64,000 bases of DNA from assembly GCF_030272615.1 (NCBI RefSeq), contig NC_081405.1, forward strand, positions 568,103,095 through 568,167,094, written 5' to 3'. Source of the DNA: Cryptomeria japonica. Its lineage: Eukaryota > Streptophyta > Pinopsida > Cupressales > Cupressaceae. The notes below the pieces were generated by a model. It saw nothing but the letters and a program-made list of their open reading frames with translations, did no database searches and was not told where the DNA came from. Each line of letters begins with the position of its first letter. The stretch's first letter is position 1. Position numbers and translations under genes: made by a program. Below, one piece after another: positions 44,545 through 55,668 of this stretch.

Positions 44545-46377
44545 TCAAAAGTTATACTTGATAGATATGTGCTTTGTTTTAGAATGAAATACCAGATTCT
44601 TTGATATATCAATAGGAGCAGAGTTATCACTCTGAATAACTACCGGTGCATCACAATCTACCTTTATATCCTTCAACATTTGCTTCATCCATAAAACTTT
44701 TGTACAGTTAGTAGGAGCAGCAACATACTCAACTTCAATAGTAGATAAAGAAGTGCATGATTGTTTCTTGCTGATCCATGAAACCAACTTCTTTCCAAGA
44801 AAGAAAGCTCCACCGGAAGTACTTTTTCCATCATCAACATCTCCAGCCCAATCAGCATCTGTATATGCACACAAAGTAAAGTTATCATCTTTAAGGTACA
44901 ACAAACCATATTCAAATGTACCTTGCAAGTATCTAAAAATCTTTTTCACCGCCATCTAATAATTTTCTCTAGAATCACTCTAAAATCTTGAAACAATACA
45001 AACAACATTTATAATGTTAGGCCTAGTCTGAGTCAAATAAAGAAGACCTCCACTCATAGATTTGTATCTTGTAGGATTTACCAGTGCAAAAACCTCTTTT
45101 CTTGTCAATTTCTCACTTTTAACCATAGGAGTACTTACCGGTTTAAAATCTCCCATACCAAATTTCTTCAATAATTACTTAGCATATTTAGTTTGACAGA
45201 TGAAAATACCTTTATCAGTCTGATTAATCTACAAACCTAAGAAAAATTTCATCTCACCAATCATAGACATCTCAAATTCTTTCTCTATATTCTTAGAAAA
45301 CTCTATGCATAACTTATCTTCACCTCCAAAAACAATGTCATCAATAAATACTTTAATAATTAGTATATCATCATCAGTGATTTTATAATATAAATTACTA
45401 TCAGCACTTCCCTTAGTAAAACCGAGCTTCAAAATATATTTATCCAACATTGCATACCAAGCTCTACATGCTTGTTTCAATCCATATAAAGCTTTCCTTA
45501 GCCTGCAAACCATATTTGTATCATCTGATAGTTAAAAACCATTAGGTTGCTCAATATAAACTTCCTTATCAAGATCCCCATTCAAAAAATCACATTTAAC
45601 ATCCATATGATAAACCTAGTAGTTTTAATAAGCAGCATAGGCAAGAAATATTTTTACAGCTTCAATCCTAGCTACAGGTGCAAACGTTTCTCCATAATCA
45701 ATTCCTTCCTTCTGAGAATATCCTTTACAAACCAATCTATCATTATTCCTTATAACTTGACCATCCTCATTCAATTTATTCCTAAAAACCCATTTAGTTC
45801 CAATAACATTTTTATTTTTAGGCCGGGGAACCAAGGTCCATGTGTTATTTTTCTTAATCTGATCTAATTCTTCTTCCATAGCTTTCAACCAATATTGATC
45901 TTTGCATGCCTCAATGACTGATACTGGTTTAGCTTGTGAAATTAAACATAGCTCATTAGTTGTCAGTCTTCTTTGTGTCATTACTCCATTGCTCTTATCC
46001 CCAATGATTTGATCTTCTGAATGATTTAATCTCACATACCTAGGAGTCTTTTGACTTTCTATTCCTCTTTCCTGTTCTTCAGTTACTGTAGAATTCTCTG
46101 ATGTCGCCAGAGTAATTGGTTCAACTCTCTGTTTGGGTAAAGGTGTTGTTGGTTCAGATAAAATAATTTTCGCTACCAATTCCTTCTCATAAACTCTGAT
46201 TTGACTTATGTTCATCTCATCTACTTTGACATTAGCACTCTCCATAATTCTCTGCAATCTCTTGTTATAACATCTATATGCTTTGCTTTCATTAGAATAA
46301 CCAAGAAATATGCCTTCATCATACCTAGGATCAAATTTCGCAATAATATCATCTCTCTTGATATAACTTTTTTCACT
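44545..46377 (-). pseudogene. pol: Element G integrase end, reverse transcriptase and RNase H
   Basis: One minus frame. Integrase C-terminal end: [81 protein letters not shown], then VFIDDIVFGG holding the catalytic DD. RNase H: AYTDADWAGDVDDGKST, LSTIEVEYVA and QSDNSAPIDIS. Stops near 45628, 45619, 45530, 45226, 45176 and 44960 interrupt it. Several fit Gln or Arg codons changed by C-to-T. Ty1/copia by motif and order. Confidence 0.87.
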
Positions 46378-47959
46378 GAGGATTGCACCCGTGATGCTAA
46401 GTTCGAAAAACAAGCAATCCTATGAAACATGGAAACACCTTCGAGCCTGTGGGTTGCTCAAAGTGAAGGTGAATCTCCAGAGATCATGTTGGCTTCCTAT
46501 TCTGATGGATCTCCTACACTAATGTTTTGTGGGAAAGAGGTAAAAAGTCTTACATGTAATGAAAAAACCTATCCTAATAGAGGTGATACACCAAAATGAT
46601 ACAATTCTACTTTCTATCCTAAAACAATAACCATCTGCGCGAAGACCCAAAAATTATCTCATGAATCAAATAAGATCATGAAATTCATAAACATTTCATG
46701 TGAAGCCTCAAATTTATCTAACTTTTGCATGTAGGAAAAGTGTTTTTTCACAAACATGCAAAGAATTAGAAACCAAATGAACACAACCCACAACCTGAAT
46801 TTACTATGAAATCTTCCTATCTCTGCAAAGCATAAATGAGACAAAGAAAAGGATTCAGAATTAAATCACAATAACTTCATCAAATCATTCATCTGACAAT
46901 GGAAAAATAAGAAATAATTGACAAGGAAACTGAAACTCTCTATTGCAAACTGAAAATAATCTCTATTACTATGCTGAAAACTGGAAAAAAAAGTGTTGAG
47001 ATACAATGCTTTTTGTATGTGTAAGCAAAAAGAAATAACTAGAGGGAAAAAAGAAGGAGAGAAGGAATATATAGAAATCATGATGAATCCCCTTCAAAAC
47101 CCCTAAAATCACTGCATGAGAAAAGCCTTGGGCAAATCTGCCTCAAAAAAAGGGCATAAAAACTCATGCATAATCTGTAAAATAATAATCTTTTCTGCTC
47201 AAAAGGACTGCCACTGATCCTTCTATTTAAAAATTTGCATATCTAAATGCAAAAAATAGCTATCCCTATGTGAAAGTTGCATGATAAACTGAATTGTAAC
47301 TATGTGGAAAAGAAATCCCACTGAAAAAAACTTATGCATTCCCTAGCAACTACTCTCCGTGTTGAAACTTCTGTTAAAAATGGTTGAAAAAAATGCATCT
47401 CTCTGTCTCGTGAGCTTTCCAATGGTATGTAACACTTTCATCTTCAGATAAACAATAAAAATTTGCATTAATCTTTCATGCAAAAATCATATCTTTGCTT
47501 GGTGGGCTTTTCACCGTTCAAACAACCAATTCTGAGTCTACCGTGCAATTTTTATTTGTCAACCATTGGATTGCCTACATGAACCATGGCCGCTTGCATT
47601 AAATTTTCATTTACTTTCTCGCGGGCCCCACCATTTGCTTTTATCTCTGCTTGTTTGCTTTCTTCATCCTGGGCCCATGGGAAAGAGTGATGGTAATGAA
47701 CTTTGAACTATTGAACCACTTTGAACCAATGAACTTTGAACCATTGAACCACTTTGAACCGGTTCAAAGTTCAAGTTCAAAGTTGATTTAAAAAATATAT
47801 ACATCCGCTCATTTTTAGATTTTTGTCACATGTCAGCCTCTAATTTTCTCATGGGTCCACTTTGTCTACCATCTGGACCTACCACTGGACTTGGTTTGCC
47901 TTGGTTCTTCATCTTGACAACCATCTTAACCGCCACTGGACCTGGACCCACCTTGTCGC

Positions 47960-48764
47960 TGTTGGCAAATGCACACTCCAATGAGACATTGTAGGTGATT
48001 GAAGGTTTTGTCATTGATGGAAACCTTACAATCCTATGACACGAGCAAGGCAATCCACCGGCACTAGCAAAGTCAGATTCTACACCGGCACACAGACCAC
48101 TGGCACTGGCAGTGAAAGGAAGCATACCGGCGCAGAAGCCGACAAGAATTTTGTTTGTAATTTTTTTTGTTTATTATTGTAAAATCATTGTAAGCCAATT
48201 TGGAAAATTTTAAAATGATTCATATATATAAGAGATCATTGTAGAACAAAAAAAAACAATGGAGGAATGTAATTAAGCGAAATAAGGTAGACCTAATATG
48301 TGAATTATAGGTTAAGGCTTTATGTAAGAAGCAGAGCTATAAACCGGTACTGGATCTGGCATAGTAGATGCTATTTTGAAGAAATACAAGACATTGGATT
48401 TATATAATCCATTTTGTAAGTCAATAAGACTTCCAATTTTGTAATTGAGTAGTGAGCTCTAGGAACTTGGCCTTCCTGCATGTGTAGGCCCCTCTTGTAG
48501 CAGTAATATTCTCTTATTGGCCAGTAAGTGAATATTGTGGGTCACAAATCCCACCAAGGTTTTTCCCACACCGGGTTTCCTCGTTAAACTACTATGTCAT
48601 CGTGTGTTTTTCATGTGGTTGTTGTTATCTTTGTTCATTGCATTATTTCTTGTTTACCGGTATATAGTATTAATATGCTTTACATGTTTTAAGTCAAGAA
48701 AATTAACAAACCGGTTAGATACTGATTCCCCCCCCCCCCTCTCAGTATCTTGGGAATCCTAACA
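47960..48764 (+). repeat. B2 5' LTR
   Basis: 805 bp, TGTTGGCAAATG...ATCCTAACA. TATA-like TATATATAA at 48223-48231. The U5 hairpin is degraded by a C-run (48728-48739), and AGATACTGA/CTCAGTATCT stem halves remain. Confidence 0.92.
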
Positions 48765-48766
48765 AT

Positions 48767-48778
48767 TGGTATCAGAGC
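48767..48778 (+). promoter_or_regulatory. B2 primer binding site
   Basis: TGGTATCAGAGC two bases after the LTR end; initiator tRNA-Met type. Confidence 0.93.
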
Positions 48779-48835
48779 TTGGTCCTCTATTTTCAGAAGC
48801 CTAACAGCTTGAGGAAGATCTTGACACCGGTAGAG

Positions 48836-49909
48836 ATGGAAAACTTGATGAAGCAACTAGAAGGAGCTCTCTTAGACTACAATGGAGAAAAATTGAAAAA
48901 TATCAAACTTGAAGATGATCTAAAGGCTTCTCATGATATTATTCAAGCACTTCAAGAAAATCTTACTATTTCAAGAAACAAGAGAAGAGAACTTTGTGAA
49001 AAGATGCAAAATGAGAATGATGAAAAAGAAACTCTTAGTGATCTGATGAATAAGCTGAAACAAGAAAACGTGACAACAAAGAATGAGATGCAGGATATGA
49101 CTATGAGATTTTGTAAAGAAATTGAAGATAGAAAGAAGAATGAAGAAGACTTGACTAGAAGACTGAATGATGCTGCAAATGAAAACACAAGACTTAGTTA
49201 TGAAAATGATATGTTGAAGACAGATCTAATACATGCACCAAATGACTCAAATGAACTCATGAGACAAAAAGGTATTTGGGAAGGAGAACTGGCTACTCCA
49301 AATCAACATAAAGAAAAATTCAAGAAAAGCTCAGAAGAACTTGGTGACTTGTTGAAGAATCAAAAACCTAATGGTGACACTAATGGTCTTGGCTTTGAAA
49401 CTAGTGAAAGCTCTAGTATTGCAAACAGACAGGATCATGGGAAACCGATAAGACAACCTACTGCTTATAAATTTAATGGAAAATGCTTTAACTGTAACAA
49501 GTATGGTCATAGAGAAAATCAATGTAGATCTAGAAATTATCAGAATACCAGTACACCCACTGGTCAATGTTCAAAATGCAACAAAGTTGGTCATAATTCT
49601 GAAAATTCCAGAATGAATGTGAGATGTTATATTTGTGGAAAATTTAGACATTTATCTAATCAATGTAGAACACAAACCGACATAGGTAATGGGAAAGCTA
49701 TTTAGAAAAATAATGTGACTTGTTATGTTTGTAACAAGACTGGACATATTGCAAAATTTTGTAGAAGTAAGTCCTCACCAGTAAACAACAATGGTGCTAG
49801 TTTGAAAGGTAAAGAAAAGGTTGAAGAAGTAAAGAAGGAATTGTCAAAACAATGGATCAGGAAATCAGAACTAAATGTTGATAAGAATACTCCTCCACCG
49901 GCAGAATAG
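48836..49909 (+). pseudogene. gag: B2 ORF1: Gag-like coiled coil with four CCHC knuckles
   Basis: Start chosen at ATG 48836 (MENLMKQLEGALLDYNGEKL), the first ATG after the PBS region that matches B1. Residues about 10-190 are a charged coiled coil. Knuckles: KCFNCNKYGHRENQC; QCSKCNKVGHNSENS (last Cys replaced by Ser); RCYICGKFRHLSNQC (GH changed to RH); and, after a TAG at 49703-49705, TCYVCNKTGHIAKFC. The tail is Lys- and Pro-rich. Nucleic-acid binding is inferred from the knuckles. No capsid core recognised. This is the better preserved ORF1 of the family here. Confidence 0.85.
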
Positions 49910-50276
49910 AGTAACACTCCACCAGCAGAAGAAAGTAACACTCCACCGGTAGGAGAGTCTTCATCTAACTAAAGAAAATTTCTTTGAGGGTTTGGTAGAC
50001 AAATGTGAAACATGCTATTATTCCCTCGGTTGATGGTAAGAAGTTAAAATTACTTCTATACCGGCAGATATGTTAAGTGATTACTTAAAAAGCAAGCATT
50101 AAATATGGTGGTTGGCAAAATTAACATTATAAATCAGTGTTTTTGGCTCCATTATACTTCACCGAGCATTCAAACATTCGAAGAGCGTGAAAATTCCGAG
50201 CAAAGGCATTTCGAGCAAAGTAGCAAAGCAATTCAGCAATCAATCATTCCTAAGGAAGAGAAAGGTGTTTATAAAC

Positions 50277-51732
50277 ATGGCATCTTCTTCTGTACCTAAA
50301 TTCATAGCAAACCCTACTATAGTCAAAGTAATCAAACACCCTAGGCCTGTATTTCAGTTAGTTCTTGAAATAGCTAAGAAGGATGACAATATTGGTGCAT
50401 TTTCTCAAATCCCCAAAGGAGATAGATGATATGATCTCAGAGGCTAACCGGACAGTATTCTCAACTGCACACTGGCATGTAGCACTTATGGTTGGTAGAG
50501 TAAATGAGGTTGCAGAGGAAACTGCTAATGCATGGGACATATTCCTTGTTGAGAAAGAAAAGCAGGAAGAGTATAGAAATCCTAAACCTATCAAAGTATA
50601 TCAGAAAGATAAGGATAAGGGTAAAGGCAAGGTTGGTGGACCTCTAAGAATAAAAATAAAAGATAACTTATCCCCACCGCCTCTGAATACTCCACCGGTA
50701 GTTACAACTGAAAGTCAACTGGCTAATGAGAGTATGGAGATACCACAAGAGGACACAAATCCAAACTCTGAGGTGTTATACACAGTTGACATTGATACTT
50801 AGAAATTTAACATTGTGGTAGATAAGGACATAACTGGAAAGATAGATATGGTTAGTGAGTCACCGGTAACAGATAATACCAAAGGTAAACCAACAGATGG
50901 TAACTCAGAACAACAAGCAGAGAAAAAGGCTCCATCATAGGAATAGGTTCACACAGAGTCAATACCATCAGCATCAACTGAGAAAGACAAACCTTTGTTT
51001 AAAGAAATGGAAACACAAACTGACCTACCAGAGGCCACCACAAGCAAGGATATTGCTCCCCCTGGCAGGATACAGAGTGTTGTCACTTCAAATGCAGGAT
51101 TCAAATCAACTAATATAACATAAGTTATTTTGGACTCCTTAAAGAAAATAACTGATTGTAGCTCACAAGCATACAAGGCTATAGATGATACAATTCCAAT
51201 TTTGAAAATGATAGCTCCAAAATGTAATGTAGACAATAAAGATTCTTTGAGTAAACTTGACACTTTGTCTAAGTATATTACTGACAACACTGTGACAGTT
51301 GAACAAATAAAAGAGGAAGCATGCAAGGAGAGGTTAGAAAAAGAAAAACACAAATTCTTTGAGGAAGAAATAAAGAAGTGTACAAGGCAGTTTGACACAC
51401 TTCTACCGAAATTATGTAGCACATTAAAGGAATTCAAAACTTTGTACAGAGACACTTGTAAGACTAACTTTCTGATAGTTGATATAGACAAGAAGATCAG
51501 CAAGATACAGGAGGAAATAAATCAACTAGCTGACAATTTTATCAATTCATCTGATTCATTATCAGTTTTTGAGCAAAAGATAACAGGTCTTGAGAAAGAA
51601 CTATTAAAGCTGGAAAGAGAAAAGGAAAGAATAAAAAGTAAGGCCAAGGATCTTAAATGGAGACTAAGTCCACAACTAGACTACCTCGCCGCCTTAAGGA
51701 AAGAAATATCTAATGCCCTGATTCAAGGATAG
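50277..51732 (+). pseudogene. B2 ORF2 with internal deletion
   Basis: ATG 50277 opens MASSSVPKFIANPTIVKVIK, parallel to B1 ORF2. At about 50415-50420 the sequence jumps from SQIPKG to the segment KEIDDMISEANRTVFSTAHW, which in B1 lies about 1.6 kb further on. The jump is out of frame, so the N-terminal part stops at 50427. The downstream frame runs to 51732 with stops near 50800, 50938 and 51121. The end (FDTLLPKLCSTLKEFKTLYR, then FEQKITGLEKELLKLEREKE) is a predicted coiled coil like that of B1. The deleted part holds the FRFGSLLV-type domain. Confidence 0.8.
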
Positions 51733-51874
51733 AAAACACCTGCAGAGCAAATACAACACCTCACTAGTACAGTTCAAAGGACCGAGGTCGCAATAAAAGA
51801 CAGTAAAAAGTTCATTGAGAACTTGAATCTGGTTTTGGTAGATCTTTTTCAGATTGTAACCTTTGCCATTGATG

Positions 51875-52028
51875 CCAAAGGGGGAGTAGTGGTATGAGAA
51901 AAATCCAATAACTTAGGGATCATCTGCTCAGCGGGAGCACACATTTTCGGTAACAATTTTGGACTTCAATTTTTGGATACACTTCTGAATTTTTCTCATG
52001 AGTGTTACCATCAATGCCAAAGGGGGAG
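51875..52028 (+). promoter_or_regulatory. B2 polypurine tract and upstream duplicate
   Basis: CCAAAGGGGGAG occurs at 52017-52028, two bases before the 3' LTR (the PPT), and again at 51875-51886. Spacing is about 142 bp, similar to B1. The stretch 51733-52030 is otherwise noncoding. Confidence 0.75.
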
Positions 52029-52030
52029 AT

Positions 52031-54067
52031 TGTTGGCAAATGCACACTCCAATGAGACATTGTAGGTGATTGAAGGTTTTGTCATTGATGGCAACCTTAC
52101 AATCCTATGACACCAGCAAGGCAATCCACTGGCACCAGCAAAGTCAGATTCTACACCGACACACAGACCATCAACACCGACAATAAAAGGAAGCATACCA
52201 GCGCAGAAGCCGACAAGAATTTTGTTTGTAATTTATTTTGTTTATTATTGTAAAATCATTGTAAGCTGACTTGGTAAATTGTAAAATGACTCATATATAT
52301 AAGAGATTGTAGACACCTAAAAATGGTCAACGCTTGCGGGATCATAATTTAACATTTTCCTCATTTTAGGTTTTTGCGTCGCATTAACATTTCTCCTATG
52401 TCATGCACTTGGTTTTTATCATTTGCAAACATCGAGTCTTTCTTCTGCATTCTTCATTTGTCTCGCTTTCGAATTTGGTCTTGTCGATAACAATCTTTAA
52501 TCATGATTTTGGTCGATCTTGTCAATCTCTTATCAACTTGTCAATCTCGTCGTTTTACGATCGATTTGACATCGATTGTCATCCTTTTCAATCATGTCAA
52601 TTTGAATCAATTAGTCATTGTTCCTCATCAATTGGTGCATTTATAAATCAAATCATTTATCAATCCAAAATCATGATCAAATCGATATCAATTATCCTTT
52701 GTCAAGACCTAATTGTCGTCTTTGCATTTCTAATTCATCTTCCAAGGTTTTATGATTTATTCATTTAATCTTGTTTAGCATTTTCCCTCTAGGTTAAATA
52801 ATTTATTTATTTATCCTAGGTCTTCTTGTCACAATTAAATGTTTATTTAATTGGCTAGTTAATTCCTCCTATTTTTGTAAATTAATTAATTAATGAGAAA
52901 TTATTAATTAATTTACCTAATTTTCATCAATTTCCTAATTTCCAAGTCATCATTTCTAACCTAATTTTCTAATTTCTCCTAAATTCCTAAATCTCTATTT
53001 CTATTTCAAAATCTTGTCATAAATCCTTGCATAGCAATTTGTCATAAATTGTCATAAATTGTCATAAATCCTTGCATAGCAATTTGTCATACACATGTCA
53101 TAATTTTGCTATTCTTGATTTGAATTTCCATTCGAATCATTATCATGCTAATTTGATCATTTCTCCAATTTATCTATAAATTGGATGAATTTCTTCAATC
53201 TCAATCTAATAATCAGATTATTGAATTTCTAACCACTTTGTCAAATCAATCACACTTCAAGTACTCTTGCGCCAATATCTTATTTACTTGCTTTCATCTC
53301 ATGTGTGTGCACTTGAAGGTGAGATCCACAAACAAAGGCTATTTGGAGAAGAAAGGAGGACAATGGAGCTGCATGAAGGAGACATTCGAATCTGCATCTG
53401 GTTTGCTTAGTCTTTAGTTTTGAATGTTTTGCTTTTCATGTCTCTATTGAGTGTGTTAGGATTGATCATTGCAATCTACTTTTGTGATTGAGCTATTATT
53501 GATATTTGCTTTGATGATTTCCGATTTCCTAGCTACAGAGATAATTGTAGAACTAAAAAAAAAATGGAGGAATGTAATTAAGTGAAATAAGGCAGACCTA
53601 TTATGCGAATTATAGGTTAAGGGTTTATGTAAGAAGCAAAGCTATAAACCGGTACTAGATCTAGCATAGTAGATGCTATTTTGAAGTAGTACAAGACATT
53701 GGATTTATATAATCCATTTTGTAAGTTAGTGAGACTTTTGATTTTGTAATTGAGCAGTGAGCTCTAGGCACTTGGCCTTCCTGCATGTGCAGGCCCCTCT
53801 TGTAGCAGTAATATTCTCTTATTGGCCAGTAAGTGAATATTGTGGGTCACAAATCCCACCGAGGTTTTTCCCACACTGGGTTTCCTCATTAAACTACTAT
53901 GTTATGGTGTGTTTTTCATGTGGTTGCTGTTATCTTTTTTCATTGCATTATTTCTTGTTTACCGGTATACAGTATTAATATGCTTTACATGTTTTAAGTC
54001 AAGAAAATTAACAAACCAGTTAGATATTGATTCACCCCCCCTCTCAGTATCTGTGGGAATCCTAACA
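52031..54067 (+). repeat. B2 3' LTR, split by M
   Basis: About 802 bp of LTR (52031-52307 and 53543-54067) matches 47960-48764. M inserted seven bases after the TATA-like box (TATATAT, about 52294-52300). U5 hairpin remains at about 54025-54052. Confidence 0.92.
52308..53537 (+). mobile_element. Element M: solo LTR in the B2 3' LTR
   Basis: 1230 bp, TGTAGACACC...AGCTACA, with TGTAG/CTACA inverted ends and a perfect TSD GAGAT (52303-52307 and 53538-53542). TGTAGACACCTAAAAATGG is a common start for Tat-type gypsy LTRs, so plus orientation is inferred. No coding region. A short ATTGTCATAA tandem lies near 53040-53070. Confidence 0.88.
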
Positions 54068-54069
54068 GT

Positions 54070-55170
54070 TGCTAAGTCGCAATGATAATTGGGCATGCAA
54101 CTTTTCCTTGCACCTTAGTGACAACCATCGGATCTTCCGTACTTGCACGATCCTTAGCCTCTCCAAGCACTTTCTCTTATACCACGGTGTCAACATGTGT
54201 CACTGCTTTTGGATCCAAGTGGGCACCACCTTAACCACCATGTCATCAGTCTCTATGTCACAAGGGATAATCATCAAGCATCTTCATCACACGGTATAGT
54301 GATGGTCATCGATCTGTCCTCAAACTACTCAATCTTTAACACCTTAGCCGCTCACCTTTTCCACACGTACTTTGTCACCAAGTCGCGGAGGTAACTGGCG
54401 AGCTTCTTTCTATAGCGTTATAGCGATAGCCCTTAGATCTTTTGGTCTTTCCTCAAATTGCTCAACCTTTAACCTCAGTTGATCTTCTCTCTTGTGCCAT
54501 GTGTCAACATGTGTCACCCCTTGATTGGCTATGGAGATCAGCCTGGGCACCACCTGTCTATCCTCTAGACTTGGACCCACCTTGTCACCAAGTCGCATCG
54601 ATAACTGGGCGAGCAACTTTTTCTTGCGGCTTAGCAACCACTGTCAGATCTGTCCACCCAACCATTGGATGTGATCAATCTGGTCGATCTTCACTCTTGG
54701 TCTGCTCATGGTTCTTCATCTTCTCTCTACCATGTGGTGCATCCTCATTCACTCAGAGCCCACCTAGACAGCCACCTAGACGGCCACATCATCAATCACC
54801 AAGTGTTTTTCTCTATCGGATCTCTTCTTTTGGCCAAACTGCTCTCTTAGCAAACCATTTCCCAGTCTCATTGAACCTAAGCTTTCATTGATATTATTAT
54901 GTTGATGAAACTGAGCCTTCGGTGAAACTCTTTTGGGACTCATTGCGGCCAAGATCTGCTTGATGTTGCCCATCAATGCCATGTCACTAGCCATTGGACT
55001 GCCACTTGTCTACCACTTGTCCTTGGTCTTACACTCTCTGTTCTGCCACGTCATCAGTTTCCAAGTCACAGCGATAATCCGATGTGCATCTTTTCATTGT
55101 GACATAGAGACAACCGTTAGATCTCTATGATCATCGTTGATCTTTCTTCAACTTTCTCGCTCTTTAGTCT
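54070..55170. repeat. Degenerate repeat units in segment H
   Basis: Related units of 60-100 bp begin with AAGTCGCA-CGATAACTGGGC variants near 54075, 54382, 54591 and 55065, and in a weaker form near 54250. Each is followed by an ACCATCGGATCTT-like stretch. Between them lie GTGTCAACATGTGTCAC-type sequences. No gene found among the overlapping small ORFs. Confidence 0.55.
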
Positions 55171-55668
55171 CTTCTTGCTAGCTGGTCACAAAATTAGGAT
55201 GCCTTGAGATGCGTGCACATGGGGTCCACCAAGCCACGAGCTTCTCTTCTTGCCAAAAGCATGTAAGCTTTGACATTATAGTTATAAGTGGCCTTATATT
55301 TAAGTGTGATAAACTCCGTCCGCATGGCCAATGTGGGATAAAAGGTCTTCCTGCCTGGCAACTGCTTGGAAACTCTAAGGCCTTTTAAAACCCTCTTTGG
55401 TGCCTAAGTAAAAGCTTTACACAGGCCGATTGCATTTTTCTCTGAGTTTCTTTTGGTCTTAAGGTTTTAATAGCTACGCCACTTCATCTACAAAGGAGCA
55501 TAATATCTTTGTGATCTACAACATGTTGTCTTACTTTCCTGTATCTGCACATGGAGCAAACAAGTTAGAAAAAAAAATAGTGCATTTCTTTATGGTTCAT
55601 GATTTGATCTTTTCAGAATGAATGAATGCAAGGCTTCATTAGGCCACCAAATTTGTCTTGTGCAAAAT

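Larger units (their letters stand above)
47960..54067 (+). mobile_element. Element B2: internally deleted relative of B1, interrupted by M
   Basis: 5' LTR 47960-48764; 3' LTR 52031-54067, including M. The flanks are GTCGC (47955-47959) and GTTGC (54068-54072), a TSD with one change. The joined flank, CCACCTTGTCGCTAAGTCGC, resembles the related repeat at 54585 (CCACCTTGTCACCAAGTCGC), supporting the empty site. The internal 3.27 kb encode ORF1 and a deleted ORF2. Same family as B1 but without the 58-bp LTR array. Confidence 0.9.
46378..55668. other. Segment H inserted in the G integrase, interrupted by B2
   Basis: The G integrase stops at IVKYFKIFGSKF (about 55670) and resumes at SYIKRDD (about 46377). 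Removing B2 leaves about 3.2 kb unlike copia sequence. Minus-strand features: a TATA-like CTATATATTCC near 47075, an ATG at 46428-46430 opening [19 protein letters not shown] (Arg/Ser-rich, presequence-like), and a splice-acceptor-like TTTGCTCCATGTGCAG near 55550. A degenerate repeat fills 54070-55170. It has no clear TIR, TSD or poly(A). Possibilities: captured host gene 5' region, unknown element, or rearrangement. Ends are approximate. Confidence 0.45.

Noticed and set aside
54442-54891. 149-codon plus-strand ORF in H
   Set aside because: It spans degenerate repeat units, is rich in His, Ser and Pro, and overlapping frames are equally open; no domain or conservation support.
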